A stretch of DNA of 64,000 nucleotides from CAZJHX01 sp964545715. GTDB taxonomy: Bacteria; Myxococcota_A; UBA9042; GCA-2863065. Under the pieces are notes generated by a model. The model made no database searches, was not told where the DNA came from, and was given only the letters and a program-made list of their open reading frames with translations. This document shows, in pieces, positions 51,706 to 62,395 of this stretch (positions are counted from its first letter, which is position 1; each line of letters starts with the position of its first letter). Position numbers and translations under genes: made by a program. The stretch covers positions 1 to 64,000 of the forward strand of contig CAZJHX010000024.1 of assembly GCA_964545715.1 (NCBI GenBank). Reading direction: 5' to 3'.

Positions 51706-52998
51706 GTGAGGCTGCTCATCGCTTGCATCGCCTGCTCAATCGTCGTGCCCGCGGCGGCCGACACTCCACTATTGATCTCTGCGACCGGCGCGCTGCGAAC
51801 CAGCGGGGCGCCTGTGGACGGGATCTACGCGCTCACGTTTGCGCTGTACGAGGAGCAGGCCGGGGGTGACGCGGTCTGGTCCGAGACGCAGGCCAAAGTG
51901 GACGTGGTCGACAGCATCTTTGCCGTGCTGATCGGCAGCGGCGTGGGCGGTGAGCCGTTGCAGGCGGCGCTGTTTGCCGGCAAAGCTGAGCTGTGGCTCG
52001 GGGTGCAGGTGGACAACGAGCCGGAGCTCGAGCGCAAGCGCGTCGCGTCGGTGCCGTACGCCATTTTGGCTGCCGGGCTGGGCTGCACGGCGTGCGTGGA
52101 CTCGGCGCAGCTGGCCTCGAATCTGTCACTGGGTGGGGTGACGACCCTGGCGGGGCTGCTGGCGACGGGGCCGCTAGACTTCAACTCGCAGCCGACCAAG
52201 GGCTTTCGAGTGGAGGTTGCGGCGGCCGCCCCGGTGGCCTGTGACGCGGACCACAGCGGGTACATGTACTACGACACGACCGAGGCGGCGCTGCTCATCT
52301 GCGACGGCGTCGAGTTTCAGGGGCAGGCTGAAGCGGCGCTCGGAACACCGGGCAATCCCGCGTTGAGCTGCAACGCGATCCTGGTGGGCGGCGGCAGCAC
52401 GGGGACGGGGCTGTATCACCTGGACGTGGACGGCGCCGGACCCAAGCCGGCGTTTCAGGCGATGTGCGATATGGTCACCGACGGCGGCGGCTGGACGCGG
52501 TTCAACTGGATTGGGGCGCCGTTTCCCGCGGGGCAGGACCCCCTGGCGGTGGAGGTCACAGCTTGCGCCGGGGCTGCAGTCAGCTGTTTTGGGCGCATCC
52601 CGTCCAACGTGGTCCCCAAGGACCTGATGGTGCGCGACACGAGCGCCGGACAGTATGCGCTGTGGCATTTCAACGGCAGCGAGGTCTCCAACGGGGTGCT
52701 GGGGGCGCTACGGGACAAGAAGCAGGCGTGCTTCAAACAGAAGGCGGATTGGCAGCCGTATCTGAACACCAGCACCGAGCCTTTCTGCGGCACCGGCTGC
52801 GAGGATGGCTGCGACAGCTTCTATTACAGCAACGCGGCATGCGCGCAGATCGCTGGGTGGGGACTGGAGCTGGACGGTGACAATGGCTGGGGCTGCGCGG
52901 CGTTCAAGCTGGGCGCATCCAACGGGACCAACCCGGACTGGGCCTATCTGGACCAGCAGGACCAGAAAGACGAGTTTGGCGAGCTCTACTGGCGCTGA
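51706..52998 (+). CDS. Secreted fibrinogen-like (GGGW) protein
   Basis: GTG 51706 is preceded by GGAGG at 5 bases and opens a signal peptide (RLLIACIACSIVVPAAA); 430 residues. Residues about 20-125 are the same N-terminal domain as at 12966 and 62396 (GALRTSGAPVDGIYALTFALYE, LWLGVQVDNEPELERKRVASVPYA). The C-terminal half is fibrinogen-like: FQAMCDMVTDGGGWTRF, then a tail with CGTGCEDGCDSF and GWGLELDGDNGWGC. These domains bind carbohydrates or proteins in other organisms. The stop is 3 bases before the next gene. Confidence 0.85.
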   Translation: MRLLIACIACSIVVPAAADTPLLISATGALRTSGAPVDGIYALTFALYEEQAGGDAVWSETQAKVDVVDSIFAVLIGSGVGGEPLQAALFAGKAELWLGVQVDNEPELERKRVASVPYAILAAGLGCTACVDSAQLASNLSLGGVTTLAGLLATGPLDFNSQPTKGFRVEVAAAAPVACDADHSGYMYYDTTEAALLICDGVEFQGQAEAALGTPGNPALSCNAILVGGGSTGTGLYHLDVDGAGPKPAFQAMCDMVTDGGGWTRFNWIGAPFPAGQDPLAVEVTACAGAAVSCFGRIPSNVVPKDLMVRDTSAGQYALWHFNGSEVSNGVLGALRDKKQACFKQKADWQPYLNTSTEPFCGTGCEDGCDSFYYSNAACAQIAGWGLELDGDNGWGCAAFKLGASNGTNPDWAYLDQQDQKDEFGELYWR

Positions 52999-53001
52999 GC
53001 G

Positions 53002-56000
53002 ATGAAGCGCGGACTCGGGATTGTGTTGGGCCTGCTTCTGGCGTGCTCCGCCGACGACGCGCCACTTGACGTGTCCGTGGCCCCGGTGGACGTGGCGGAC
53101 GTGCCGGAGGTGGCAGCGCCGCTTGTGGATGTGCCCGATGCGGTGGACGCTCAGGATGTGCCGGCGGCCCCCGATGTCGTCGGGCCCGTGGATGTGCCCG
53201 ACGTGCCGGATGCGGTGGCTGACGTCGTTGAGGATGTGCCTGTCGACGACGTGGCGGTCGACGTCGCCCCCGACCTGGTGGAGGTGGTCGAGGACGCGAT
53301 GGAGGACGTGGCCGTGTTGGACACGGTGGTGCCTGGTCCGACCGGCGCGTGCTGCAAGAACAGTGGCGACTGCCAGGATGACGTGCCGGAGAACACGTGC
53401 GTCGCGGATGGCGGCAGCCCCTCGCCGGGCGTCGTCTGCGCCGAGACGGGGTGCGGCAATAATGTGGCCGTGGCCTGCTGTCACTCGGACAGCGTGTGCA
53501 ATGTGGAGACGGCCGGCGGATGCTCGGCGAAATCCGGCGTCGTGATCGACGGTCCCGAGGCGTGCGTGGCGGCCGGATGCACGGGGATGACGCCGCAGCC
53601 GTGCTGTCATCCGGACGCCAGCTGCTCGATGATCGACCCCATCACCTGCCTGGCGGCGGACGGTGTGTTGATCTACAGCGACGGCGAAGACGACTGCACG
53701 TCAAAAGAGGCCGAGTTCGACTGTCCGGGACCTGGCGGAACGGGCGCGTGCTGCCTGCCCGATGGGTGCGAGGACCTGACGTCGCAGCTGGAGTGCGCCG
53801 CCAAGAACGGCGTCATGTTCGGGTATGGGTACACGTGCGCGGACAACGTGTGCGCGGATCACGGCAAGTGGGGCGCGTGCTGCCAGCAGAATCTGGTGTG
53901 CGTGCAGAGCATGACCGGCACGTGCCCGACCAACTTCAGCGAGGGCGCCCTGTGCGCGTCGGTGACCTGCACGGCGGGGGCGATCAAGGGCGCCTGCTGC
54001 CTCGGCGCGAGCGCGTGCGAGGACTACTCGCAGGCCACCTGCGACCTGGAGAGCGGCAAGTATCTGGGCGCCGGGACCAAGTGCGAGGCGGACGGGGCCA
54101 AGTGTGCGGGAAAGGCGTCGGGCGCGTGCTGCAACCTGATCGATGGGGGCTGTGCGCTGGCGCCAGAGGCCGAGTTTTGTGCGGAGCCGCTGTTCTTTAT
54201 CGCCGGGTCCACGTGCGCCGACGATCCCTGTCCGGAGCCGTCGGGACCGCAGCTGGCGTGTTGCCTGGCCGACGACTCCTGCCAGGACATCACCGCGGAG
54301 GACTGCGAGGCGCTGGGCGGCGTGTCGTTCGAGGAGATCGTCTTGTGCGCGGCCAATCCGTGCGGCGGAAAAGGCATGGGCGCCTGCTGTGATGCCGCGG
54401 ACGGGGCGTGCGTGCAGTCGACGCAATCCGAGTGCATCCTGCTGGGGGACTTCTACATCGACGAGGGGGTGGCCTGCGACGAGACCACGTGTGCTGAGGT
54501 CGCTCCAGGCGCGTGCTGCGTAGACAACTCCACCGGAAAGGCGTGCGCGCTGCTGGGCGAGGCGGCTTGTGCGGGGGCGGCCGGGGACTTTTTGGGGCCC
54601 AAGTCGGTGTGCACGTTTGGGATCTGCGACGGCAACGAGCCGGCGGCCGCCTGCTGCGAGGACGGGTTTTGTACCACCAAGACCAAGCTGGACTGCGTGG
54701 ATGTGGACGGCGTGTATCAGGGCGCGGGATCCACGTGTGAGGCTAGCGTGTGCCAGGCGCCCCCCGACCAGCCGGGCGTCTGCTGTGCGGCGGACGGCGC
54801 CTGTAGTGGGGCCAGCGCCAACCAGTGTGTGGCGGGGGGCGGCAGCTTCTTGGGCGTGGGGCTGTCGTGCGCCGAGGCACAGTGCGGGCCGCCGGGACTG
54901 GGCGGCGCGTGCTGCAAGGCGGGGGCCTGCACGGTCATGACGCCGCAGCAATGCGTGGCCGACGGGGGCGGACCGCAGGGGCTGTTGGCCCTGTGTGGGG
55001 ACGTCGGCTGTCCCGCGGCGGAGTCGGGCGCGTGCTGCCAGCCCAGTGGCTGCAGCGAGCTGAGCGAGGCGGCGTGTGACGAGCAGTTCGCGACCTTCCT
55101 GGGCGCCGGGACCTTCTGCGCCACGGCTCCGTGCGGGGCGCCGGATGAGCTGCTGCCGTGCTGTCTGCCCAGCGCCGCGTGCGAGCTGAAGGAGCTGTCG
55201 GCGTGCGCGCTCGAGGGTGGGGTCGCTCAGCAGGGCTTGTCGGCCTGTACCGCAGACGTCTGCGGCAACCCCGGTGGGGCGTGCTGCCTGGCGGATGGCG
55301 TCTGCCTGCAGCTGCCGGTGGGGGCGTGCTCGATCGCCGGCGGGCTGTCGGGGGGGCCGGGTGTGCCCTGCGGCGCGACCCAATGCGTGTCCGCAGCGGT
55401 GGACACCGGCGCCTGCTGCCTGGCGGATGGCGCGTGCTCCGAGACGACGCAGACGGACTGCGCGGCGGCCGATGGTGCGTGGTTGATAGGAGCCGCGTGC
55501 GACGATATCGCGTGCGCCCAGCCGGACCCGATCGGCGCGTGCTGTCATACAGCCACCTATGCGTGCGAGATGACGTCCGCCGCCGCCTGTCTGGCCAAGA
55601 GCGCCGCCTACATGGGGGACTCTCAGACCTGCTCAGAGGAGCTTTGTGGCGCACCGGGGGCGTGCTGCATCGGCGATGAGGGGTGCCAGTCCGCGGCTAA
55701 GAGCGTGTGCGAAGACACGCTTGGCGGCGTCTTTACGGGCGTCGGCGTACAGTGCCTGGCGGGCAGCTGCGGCGCGGTCGGTGCGTGCTGCGCGTCCAAC
55801 GGGCAGTGTAGTCCGCAGCCCAAGGGCAACTGCGTTGATGACGGCGGCGCGTTCAAGGGGGATGGCGCGTCGTGCGACGACGTGAACTGCGACCCGGACT
55901 CACCGTGGGCCTGCTGCGGCATCGACGGCAGCTGCGCGGCGCTGGAGGACAGCGCGTGCGCCGCGGCCGGCGGGACATGGTTTGAGGAAGAGACCTGCCA

Positions 56001-56523
56001 GACCATCACGTGTCAGGTGCAGCCGCTGGGTGCCTGCTGCGTGGACGGCGAGTGCGCGATCAAAGGCTCGACGGCGTGCGAGTCCGACGGCGGCGACTAT
56101 TACGGCGACGGTGTCCTGTGCGCGGGGGTGCAGTGCAAGAAAGATGTGCCTCCGACGGGCGCTTGCTGCCAGTCCGACGGCGAGTGCAGCGTGCTGGACC
56201 CACCGCTGTGCGACTTTTTCAACGGCGCCTACCTCGGCGACGGCACGCTGTGTGCGGACGTGGTGTGCGAGGCCAAGGGCCCATGCTGCCTGTCCGACGC
56301 CTCCTGCGTCCTGGTGACCGAGGCCCAGTGCGCCGATCAGAGCGGCGGTTGGGTCACCCAATCCAAGGTCTGCGACGTGCCCTGCGGTCCCGGCAGCCTG
56401 CTGGGCGCGTGCTGCCTGCCCGACGGCCTGTGCGCCCAACTGACGGACGCCCAGTGCCTGGCCGCTCAGGGCGCGTTCAGCCCGTACCCGGCGTTTTGCA
56501 GCCCGCAGTTCACATGCGAATAG
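53002..56523 (+). CDS. Lipoprotein made of 25 tandem GACC cysteine repeats
   Basis: 1173 residues, lipobox LLAC. A 90-residue stalk is built from Asp/Val/Pro/Ala (DVPDVPDAV type). Then follow 25 units of 34-45 residues with the core GACCLPDG.C......C....G...G....C....C, six cysteines each. No other domain is present. Similar ACC units occur in planctomycete and Myxococcota surface proteins; their role is unknown. The array probably forms a rigid disulfide-bonded rod at the cell surface. It is probably co-transcribed with the fibrinogen-like gene, starting 3 bases after its stop. Confidence 0.88.
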   Translation: MKRGLGIVLGLLLACSADDAPLDVSVAPVDVADVPEVAAPLVDVPDAVDAQDVPAAPDVVGPVDVPDVPDAVADVVEDVPVDDVAVDVAPDLVEVVEDAMEDVAVLDTVVPGPTGACCKNSGDCQDDVPENTCVADGGSPSPGVVCAETGCGNNVAVACCHSDSVCNVETAGGCSAKSGVVIDGPEACVAAGCTGMTPQPCCHPDASCSMIDPITCLAADGVLIYSDGEDDCTSKEAEFDCPGPGGTGACCLPDGCEDLTSQLECAAKNGVMFGYGYTCADNVCADHGKWGACCQQNLVCVQSMTGTCPTNFSEGALCASVTCTAGAIKGACCLGASACEDYSQATCDLESGKYLGAGTKCEADGAKCAGKASGACCNLIDGGCALAPEAEFCAEPLFFIAGSTCADDPCPEPSGPQLACCLADDSCQDITAEDCEALGGVSFEEIVLCAANPCGGKGMGACCDAADGACVQSTQSECILLGDFYIDEGVACDETTCAEVAPGACCVDNSTGKACALLGEAACAGAAGDFLGPKSVCTFGICDGNEPAAACCEDGFCTTKTKLDCVDVDGVYQGAGSTCEASVCQAPPDQPGVCCAADGACSGASANQCVAGGGSFLGVGLSCAEAQCGPPGLGGACCKAGACTVMTPQQCVADGGGPQGLLALCGDVGCPAAESGACCQPSGCSELSEAACDEQFATFLGAGTFCATAPCGAPDELLPCCLPSAACELKELSACALEGGVAQQGLSACTADVCGNPGGACCLADGVCLQLPVGACSIAGGLSGGPGVPCGATQCVSAAVDTGACCLADGACSETTQTDCAAADGAWLIGAACDDIACAQPDPIGACCHTATYACEMTSAAACLAKSAAYMGDSQTCSEELCGAPGACCIGDEGCQSAAKSVCEDTLGGVFTGVGVQCLAGSCGAVGACCASNGQCSPQPKGNCVDDGGAFKGDGASCDDVNCDPDSPWACCGIDGSCAALEDSACAAAGGTWFEEETCQTITCQVQPLGACCVDGECAIKGSTACESDGGDYYGDGVLCAGVQCKKDVPPTGACCQSDGECSVLDPPLCDFFNGAYLGDGTLCADVVCEAKGPCCLSDASCVLVTEAQCADQSGGWVTQSKVCDVPCGPGSLLGACCLPDGLCAQLTDAQCLAAQGAFSPYPAFCSPQFTCE
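53344..56520 (+). repeat. 25-unit tandem repeat coding six-cysteine GACC modules
   Basis: I counted 25 units by hand from the translation. Units are diverged (few residues beyond the cysteines, Gly-Ala before CC and a mid-unit Gly are constant), so the array is old rather than a recent DNA-level expansion. Confidence 0.85.
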
Positions 56524-56671
56524 TGTGGCGGCCGCACAACACGTGCTGTTGCAAACGCGTCACACTGTCTGTGGCCCAAAGATGCTATTCGGCAGCCTGC
56601 GCGCGTGTGCCTGGTGGCGGCACGGCGTATGCAGCGTATGTGGGGTTGCGGAACACAAGACGGGAGGACCC

Positions 56672-57450
<779 letters not shown>

Positions 57451-57454
<4 letters not shown>

Positions 57455-58539
57455 TCGCAGACCGCCTGCGTGACGTCGCTTTCGTCGCACTTGCAGGTCT
57501 CGGCCAGCGTCTCCTTTTCGATCTCCTTGCACAGCGACGTGACCTGCTGGTCGATCATGCACTCCGCCAGATAGAAGTTGGAGCTGACCATGCACTCGTC
57601 GATGTCGGCCTCCAGGCCGGAGAGGTCGAAGCTGAGCAGCGCGTAGTTGTGCTCCAGCCAGAAGCGGTTCATGGACGTCAGCTTGGGCATGGAGAACGAC
57701 TCCAGGCCGGCGTTGTGCTCGATCCACAGGTCGCCGGGGATCGTCGTCAGGTTGGGCACGTCCAGCGCCGTCAGCACGGTGCTCTTCTGCATCCACAGCT
57801 CGTCGCCGACCGTCTCCAGCGCGGTCAGCGTCAGGGTCGAGAGGGCGAAGTTGTCCTTGAGCTTGATCGAGCCGGCGGACTTCAACGCCGGGGTTGAGAA
57901 GGTCTCCAGCTTGGTGTTGGTGTCCGCCGAGATCTCCCCGCCCACCGACACGAGGTTGTCGGCGACAAACGAGACGAGTCCGGTCTCCGTCATGCTTATG
58001 GCGCCGCCCACGTCGACGAGGTTTGGCAGGATGATGTGAGTCAGCCCGGGCGCGATGGTCAGGTCGCCCGTTAGGCTGGAGTAGCCTTGGAGCAGACCGA
58101 GATCGTGCACGTTCTCCACGGTCAGGCTGCCGACCAGCTCGGTCGGCTGCTCCGGTACCGCCGCTACGACCACCATGACCGGGTCGGAGCCCGGACAGTC
58201 GATGGTGGCGGTGCCGTCCCCGTGGTCCGTCATCAGGCAGCCGGTCGCGTCCGAGCCCGCGGCGCCGTCGTGAACGCGCGCGGTGGTGCCGTCTGCGCAC
58301 GTGATCTCTTTGACGCCGGGTTCGATCTCCACCACCGAGCAGGCCTGGCCCGGCTGCCCTTCTGGAACGGTCACCGAGGTTCCATCCGCGCAGGTGATGA
58401 TCTTGGCGCCGTCCTGGTCGGCCACAGTGCACGGTGCGCCGTCTGCGCCCGCGATTCCTTGAGGTCCTACCGCGCCGTCCGCTCCGGCGCAGCCGAAGGC
58501 AAGACACGCCGCGGCGGCGACGACCGACATCTTTTTCAT
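57451..58539 (-). CDS. Lipoprotein with receptor-L-like leucine-rich region
   Basis: ATG 58539 with GGAGGA upstream; 362 residues, lipobox FGC. Short collagen-like GADGAVGPQGIAGADG leads into three Cys-paired segments of the same type (ITCADGTSVTVPEGQPG). Then a repeating solenoid (about 135-320: LTIAPGLTHIILPNLVDVGG, LETFSTPALKSAGSIKLKDN, LTALDVPNLTTIPGDLWIEH) like receptor L / BspA leucine-rich repeats. The C-terminal CKCDESDVTQAVC closes it. Probably a surface binding protein. A TATACT box lies at 58590-58595. Confidence 0.78.
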
Positions 58540-58589
58540 GGCTCTCAGTCCTCCGAGTGGGTCCACCCCGGCCCAGCTCGTCGACCCCC

Positions 58590-58595
58590 AGTATA
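58590..58595 (-). promoter_or_regulatory. -10 like box TATACT upstream of receptor-L lipoprotein
   Basis: TATACT on the minus strand lies 50 bases before the ATG 58539, a near-consensus -10 box in a GC-rich stretch. No convincing -35 box. It would give a leader of about 45 bases carrying the GGAGGA site. Confidence 0.4.
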
Positions 58596-58607
58596 CGCCA
58601 GGCGCAC

Positions 58608-59933
58608 CTACGGCAGGCAGACTTTGCGCGTGGCGCCCACGTCGATGGCGGATGTGGCCTCCTGGCAGGACGTGCCGACCGGGCACTGGTGGTCGGACAC
58701 GCACTCGGCGTGACACAGCGCCGCGTCGTTTTCGTACTTTACGCACGCGGTCTTGGCGTAGGTGGCATCGCGATCGGCGCAGGTGGTGACGCAGGACAAG
58801 GTGCAGAAGCCGCGCTCGCCCGCGGTCGATGCCAGGCACGCCGAGTTGTCGCAGTCGTTGTCGGCAAAGCACGGGTCGCCGATCCAGCCCTCGCTGCCGG
58901 GCATGCATGCGGCTGCCACGCCTTCGGGCAGCCCGTGGCGGGGGACCTGCTCGACCTCGACGAAGCCCTCGAAGCGCCGGCAGCCGCGGCCCAGCTCGTA
59001 GTCCGGACGATACGTGCACATCCCCTCGCCGGGCGCGGCGGGATCCGACACGCAGAAGCTCTGCGGATAGCCGAAGCGATCAGGGCACAGGCCGTCGCAC
59101 CGCGCCGTGCAGAAGCCGCGGCCGCTGTAGATGTTGTGACGGCACAGCCCGCCTTCGAACGCGCAGTCGGCGTCCTGGACGCACTCGCTAAGCAGCCAGT
59201 TGTCCTCAATGTCCACGGCGGCGCCGCTCTCCGCGCGCTCGACCGCCTGCTGCAGCCGCACGGGCGCCCTCCGTCCCTGAAGCCGGGCGGAGACCTCCAG
59301 CACGTCCTGCGCCTCCATGCGCACGCACCCGTGGCTGACGTAACCCCGGCGCAGCCGCCCGCCCTCGGGCAGCGTGTACGACGTGACCGGTCCGTGGATG
59401 CCGTACGCGGCGGTGGCGGGACCCTCCAGACGGATGAACGGCAGCCCCGCGAAGACCGGCACCTTTGTGCCGTCAGGGCCCGCACCCCAGAAGCGGCAGG
59501 TGAAGTTCCACACCCAGACGGCGCGGTCCGGGTTGTAGTTGTCCACGCCCGCCGGCAGGTCTGTACGTGTTTCGAAGACGCCGCCCGGGCGGTCTTCGGA
59601 CAGCGGCGTGCGGCTCAAGCCGTTGGGCCGGATCGTGCCGACGCCCACAGGGAAGACCTTGTCATAGTCGCCGGCGCGATCGACCAGGTGCAGCGTCAGT
59701 CCGTCGACGCTGATCGTGATCTCGGGCTCCGTCAGCGGCGGGAGGTCGGGCAGGGGCTTGCACGCCGTCGCATGGGTCCAGTCTCCGTCGAACTTCAGCT
59801 CGTCGATGGACCCGACGCTCAGCTCGTCGCCGTAGCCCGGGTCGTTTCGCACGTCGTACTCGGCGGCCGGCTCGGGGGCCTCCGCTGCGCAGGCCAGCGC
59901 GGTGAAGCAGAACAAAACGGTGATACAGCGCAT
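58608..59933 (-). CDS. L,D-transpeptidase (YkuD) with C-terminal Cys-rich region
   Basis: 441 residues with a signal peptide (MRCITVLFCFTALACA; possible lipoprotein). Residues about 70-215 are a YkuD catalytic domain: ISVDGLTLHLVDRAGDY, GIHGPVTSYTLPEGG and the active-site SHGCVRM (200-206, Cys203). These enzymes form 3-3 peptidoglycan crosslinks or attach proteins to peptidoglycan. The C-terminal 225 residues hold 24 or more cysteines in CxxDxDCA and CxxxxG..C patterns (LSECVQDADCAFEGGLC). The extra region is unusual for the family and may anchor or localise the enzyme. Confidence 0.9.
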   Translation of the reverse strand: MRCITVLFCFTALACAAEAPEPAAEYDVRNDPGYGDELSVGSIDELKFDGDWTHATACKPLPDLPPLTEPEITISVDGLTLHLVDRAGDYDKVFPVGVGTIRPNGLSRTPLSEDRPGGVFETRTDLPAGVDNYNPDRAVWVWNFTCRFWGAGPDGTKVPVFAGLPFIRLEGPATAAYGIHGPVTSYTLPEGGRLRRGYVSHGCVRMEAQDVLEVSARLQGRRAPVRLQQAVERAESGAAVDIEDNWLLSECVQDADCAFEGGLCRHNIYSGRGFCTARCDGLCPDRFGYPQSFCVSDPAAPGEGMCTYRPDYELGRGCRRFEGFVEVEQVPRHGLPEGVAAACMPGSEGWIGDPCFADNDCDNSACLASTAGERGFCTLSCVTTCADRDATYAKTACVKYENDAALCHAECVSDHQCPVGTSCQEATSAIDVGATRKVCLP

Positions 59934-60086
59934 GATGTCGTCCTCGGGTCCGATGGTCGCGGCGCCTTACAAAGCAGGGGCCGTGCCAGGCGCTCACCAG
60001 GACGCACGCGCGCTTTTGGCACGTTTTGACGCGCCCCCCGGACATGTATCGCTACAGTGTGCGGTTGCCGCGCTACATCCCCGCCG

Positions 60087-60092
60087 TAGTAT
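60087..60092 (+). promoter_or_regulatory. Promoter candidate TTGCCG-N16-TAGTAT
   Basis: TTGCCG (60065-60070) and TAGTAT (60087-60092) are spaced 16 bases; the ATG follows 9 bases later, so the leader would be very short. No ribosome-binding site is visible. Confidence 0.45.
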
Positions 60093-60101
60093 GCTCGCCG
60101 C

Positions 60102-62384
60102 ATGGAGACATTCAGGGTGGGAAAGACTGCGGTCGTGTGCCTGGTGTTCAGCCTGATGGCGGGCTGTGTGTCGGCGCCGCGTACCTGTTTTCGGGAGCCG
60201 GTCGCCGCGGTGGAGGCGGGGCCTGAGCTGCAAGAGGTGCTGGCGCGCGTTCAGCGGCAGTGGGCGCTGCGGGCGGACGAGGGTGCGCTAAGGCAGGCCA
60301 TTGCGGCGCTGATCGAGGCGACGGAGCTGGCGCCGCATCGCGCAGAGCTGCATATCCGCCTGTCGGAGGCGTGGTATCTGCTGGGTGACGGCACGCTGCG
60401 CTACCAGAGCAAATACGGGGAGATGCACGCGGCCTTCCAGGCGGCCACCCGCGCGGGCGAGGACGCGGTGGCGGTACAGAACCGGGCGTTTCGCGATGCG
60501 CTGTGCCGGCGCGCCAAGCCCAGCGAGATCGCGGACACCCTGCGCAAGGAGGACGCGCCGGCGGTGTACACCTGGCTGGCGGCGCTGGGGCGCCTGGGCC
60601 TGAGCGAAAACGTGGTCACGATCCTTCAGCACGACAAGATGCTGAAGGCCATTGGGCGGCGGCTGATGAAGCTGGCCCCGGACCTGTATTACGGCGCTGC
60701 CAAGCGGTTCATGGGCGCCTATTGGTCGCGCGCGCCGTTTCCCGTAGGGCGCCTGGAGACGGCCCGGCGGCTGCTGGAGGAGGCGATCGCCGGCTCACCG
60801 GACTTCTTTGGCAATCGGACGATTCTTGCTGAGCTCGTGCTGTCCCGAATCGGCGACCGCGCTGCCTTTGAGCATCAGCTGGACTATGTGCTGAAGCGGC
60901 CGGCGGACACGCTGGAGGGGCGCCTGCCCGAGCAGCTGGCCGAGCGCCGGCGGGCTAAGTGGCTGCTGCGCCAGGTGGACTGGCTGTTCCCCCCCGAAGG
61001 CACGCCGCGCCCCATGACCAGCGAGGCGGCGTGGTTTTCAAAGCCGAGCGGCAGCCCGGACTCCTCCGGCGCGCTCCCCGGCCACAAGCTGGAGCTGCTG
61101 CGCCACGGGATGGCGGTCACCGACGCGCGATTTGCGCTGGTCGACAGCGCACAGCGCTCGCTCTACGTCAGCGCCTTCTCCTGGCACAACGACAACGTGG
61201 GCCTGGCGCTGATCCGCCGCGTGTGCAAGCGCATCCGCGACACCGGCGGCAAGCTGGAAGTGAAGATCATGCTGGAGAACTTCGCCTCCAAGGAGCTGCT
61301 GACTGGCAAGGGGCGGCTGACTCCGCTGAGCGATCTGACCGGCCTGCCGCCGCTGCCCAAGGGCGCCGAGCTGCTGCGCAAATGCGGTGCCAAGGTGCTG
61401 TTCTACAAGCCGCGCAACCGCGGCATCGAGCACGCGCTGCAGGTGCGACACGAGAAGCTGTTTGTGGCGGACGGGCAGCGCCTGCTGACCGGGGGCAGCA
61501 ACGTGGGCGACTACTACCACACGTCCAGCCCGTGGTCGGCGATCTGGTACGACCTGGACGTGCTCATCTACGGCCCCATCGCGTGCTGGTACCACAACCA
61601 GCTGCAGGACTCCTGGCGCATCGGGGTGGGCGAGGACCTGGGCCTGGACCTGGGCTCCCAGGCACAGGCGCGCGAGATCTCGGCCGCCGAGCAGAAGCGG
61701 GTGGAGCGCAGCTACGGCAACCATCGCATGGAGCGCTGTCACGTGCCCACGGCCAAGCGCTTCGGCAACAGCCGCGTCTACGCCGCGTATGGGCGCCCCG
61801 CCAGCACGAAGGCCCGGCCGCTGATGGACACCTATCTGCAGGCCATCGACAGCGCCAAGCACACCATTCGCCTGTACGCGCCGTATTTTGTGCCCGAGGC
61901 GCGCTTTGCGGACGCACTGATCCGGGCGGCAAAGCGCGGCGTGAAGGTCAGCGTGATGACCAACAGCGTGGCCTCCAACGATGAGACGACCGCCATCTTC
62001 TCAGCCATGCTCTTGAGCGTGGTCCACCCGCTGAGAAAGGACCTGCCGGCGCTGGTTCGGGCCGGTGTCAAGATCGAGCTGTGGCCGGGCAAAGCGACGC
62101 TGCACCGCAAGGGCGGCGTGTTCGACGCCGGGCGCCCGACGCAGCTGGCGTATCTTGGCAGCGACAACCTGGACGTACGCGGCCAGAACATGAGCTCGGA
62201 GTCGATCGCGTGGACCGACGACCCGATCGTGATCGCGCAGCTGGCGGCCGACTTTCGGCGCGATACGAAGATCAGTCAACGCCTGACCCGGCGTCTCTCA
62301 GATGACTGGCTGGCCTCCGAGCGAGCCACGGTCGCGGGCCGCTTTCGTCTGATGGTGGCGCGACGGCTGCGCAATCTCTTCTAG
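60102..62384 (+). CDS. Lipoprotein fusing a TatT-like (TRAP-associated) domain and a phospholipase D domain
   Basis: 760 residues, lipobox MAGC (Cys22). Residues about 30-300 form a helical TPR-like region like the TatT component of TRAP transport systems (EATELAPHRAELHIRLSEAWYLLGD, YEMHAAF-type sequences, KLAPDLYYGAAKRFMGAYWSRAPF). Residues about 330-740 are a PLD domain: HEKLFVAD + GGSN near 450 and HRKGGVFD + LGSDN near 667, both HKD motifs intact. Cardiolipin synthase-like or phosphodiesterase activity at the membrane is the likely role. Tree placement is needed to say which. It is convergent with the fibrinogen-like gene. Confidence 0.88.
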   Translation: METFRVGKTAVVCLVFSLMAGCVSAPRTCFREPVAAVEAGPELQEVLARVQRQWALRADEGALRQAIAALIEATELAPHRAELHIRLSEAWYLLGDGTLRYQSKYGEMHAAFQAATRAGEDAVAVQNRAFRDALCRRAKPSEIADTLRKEDAPAVYTWLAALGRLGLSENVVTILQHDKMLKAIGRRLMKLAPDLYYGAAKRFMGAYWSRAPFPVGRLETARRLLEEAIAGSPDFFGNRTILAELVLSRIGDRAAFEHQLDYVLKRPADTLEGRLPEQLAERRRAKWLLRQVDWLFPPEGTPRPMTSEAAWFSKPSGSPDSSGALPGHKLELLRHGMAVTDARFALVDSAQRSLYVSAFSWHNDNVGLALIRRVCKRIRDTGGKLEVKIMLENFASKELLTGKGRLTPLSDLTGLPPLPKGAELLRKCGAKVLFYKPRNRGIEHALQVRHEKLFVADGQRLLTGGSNVGDYYHTSSPWSAIWYDLDVLIYGPIACWYHNQLQDSWRIGVGEDLGLDLGSQAQAREISAAEQKRVERSYGNHRMERCHVPTAKRFGNSRVYAAYGRPASTKARPLMDTYLQAIDSAKHTIRLYAPYFVPEARFADALIRAAKRGVKVSVMTNSVASNDETTAIFSAMLLSVVHPLRKDLPALVRAGVKIELWPGKATLHRKGGVFDAGRPTQLAYLGSDNLDVRGQNMSSESIAWTDDPIVIAQLAADFRRDTKISQRLTRRLSDDWLASERATVAGRFRLMVARRLRNLF

Positions 62385-62395
62385 TCAGCGTCCAG

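Noticed and set aside
53701..55548. 615-codon minus-strand frame opposite the 25-repeat gene
   Set aside because: Ala/Arg/Leu-rich mirror of a cysteine repeat array; no recognisable protein.
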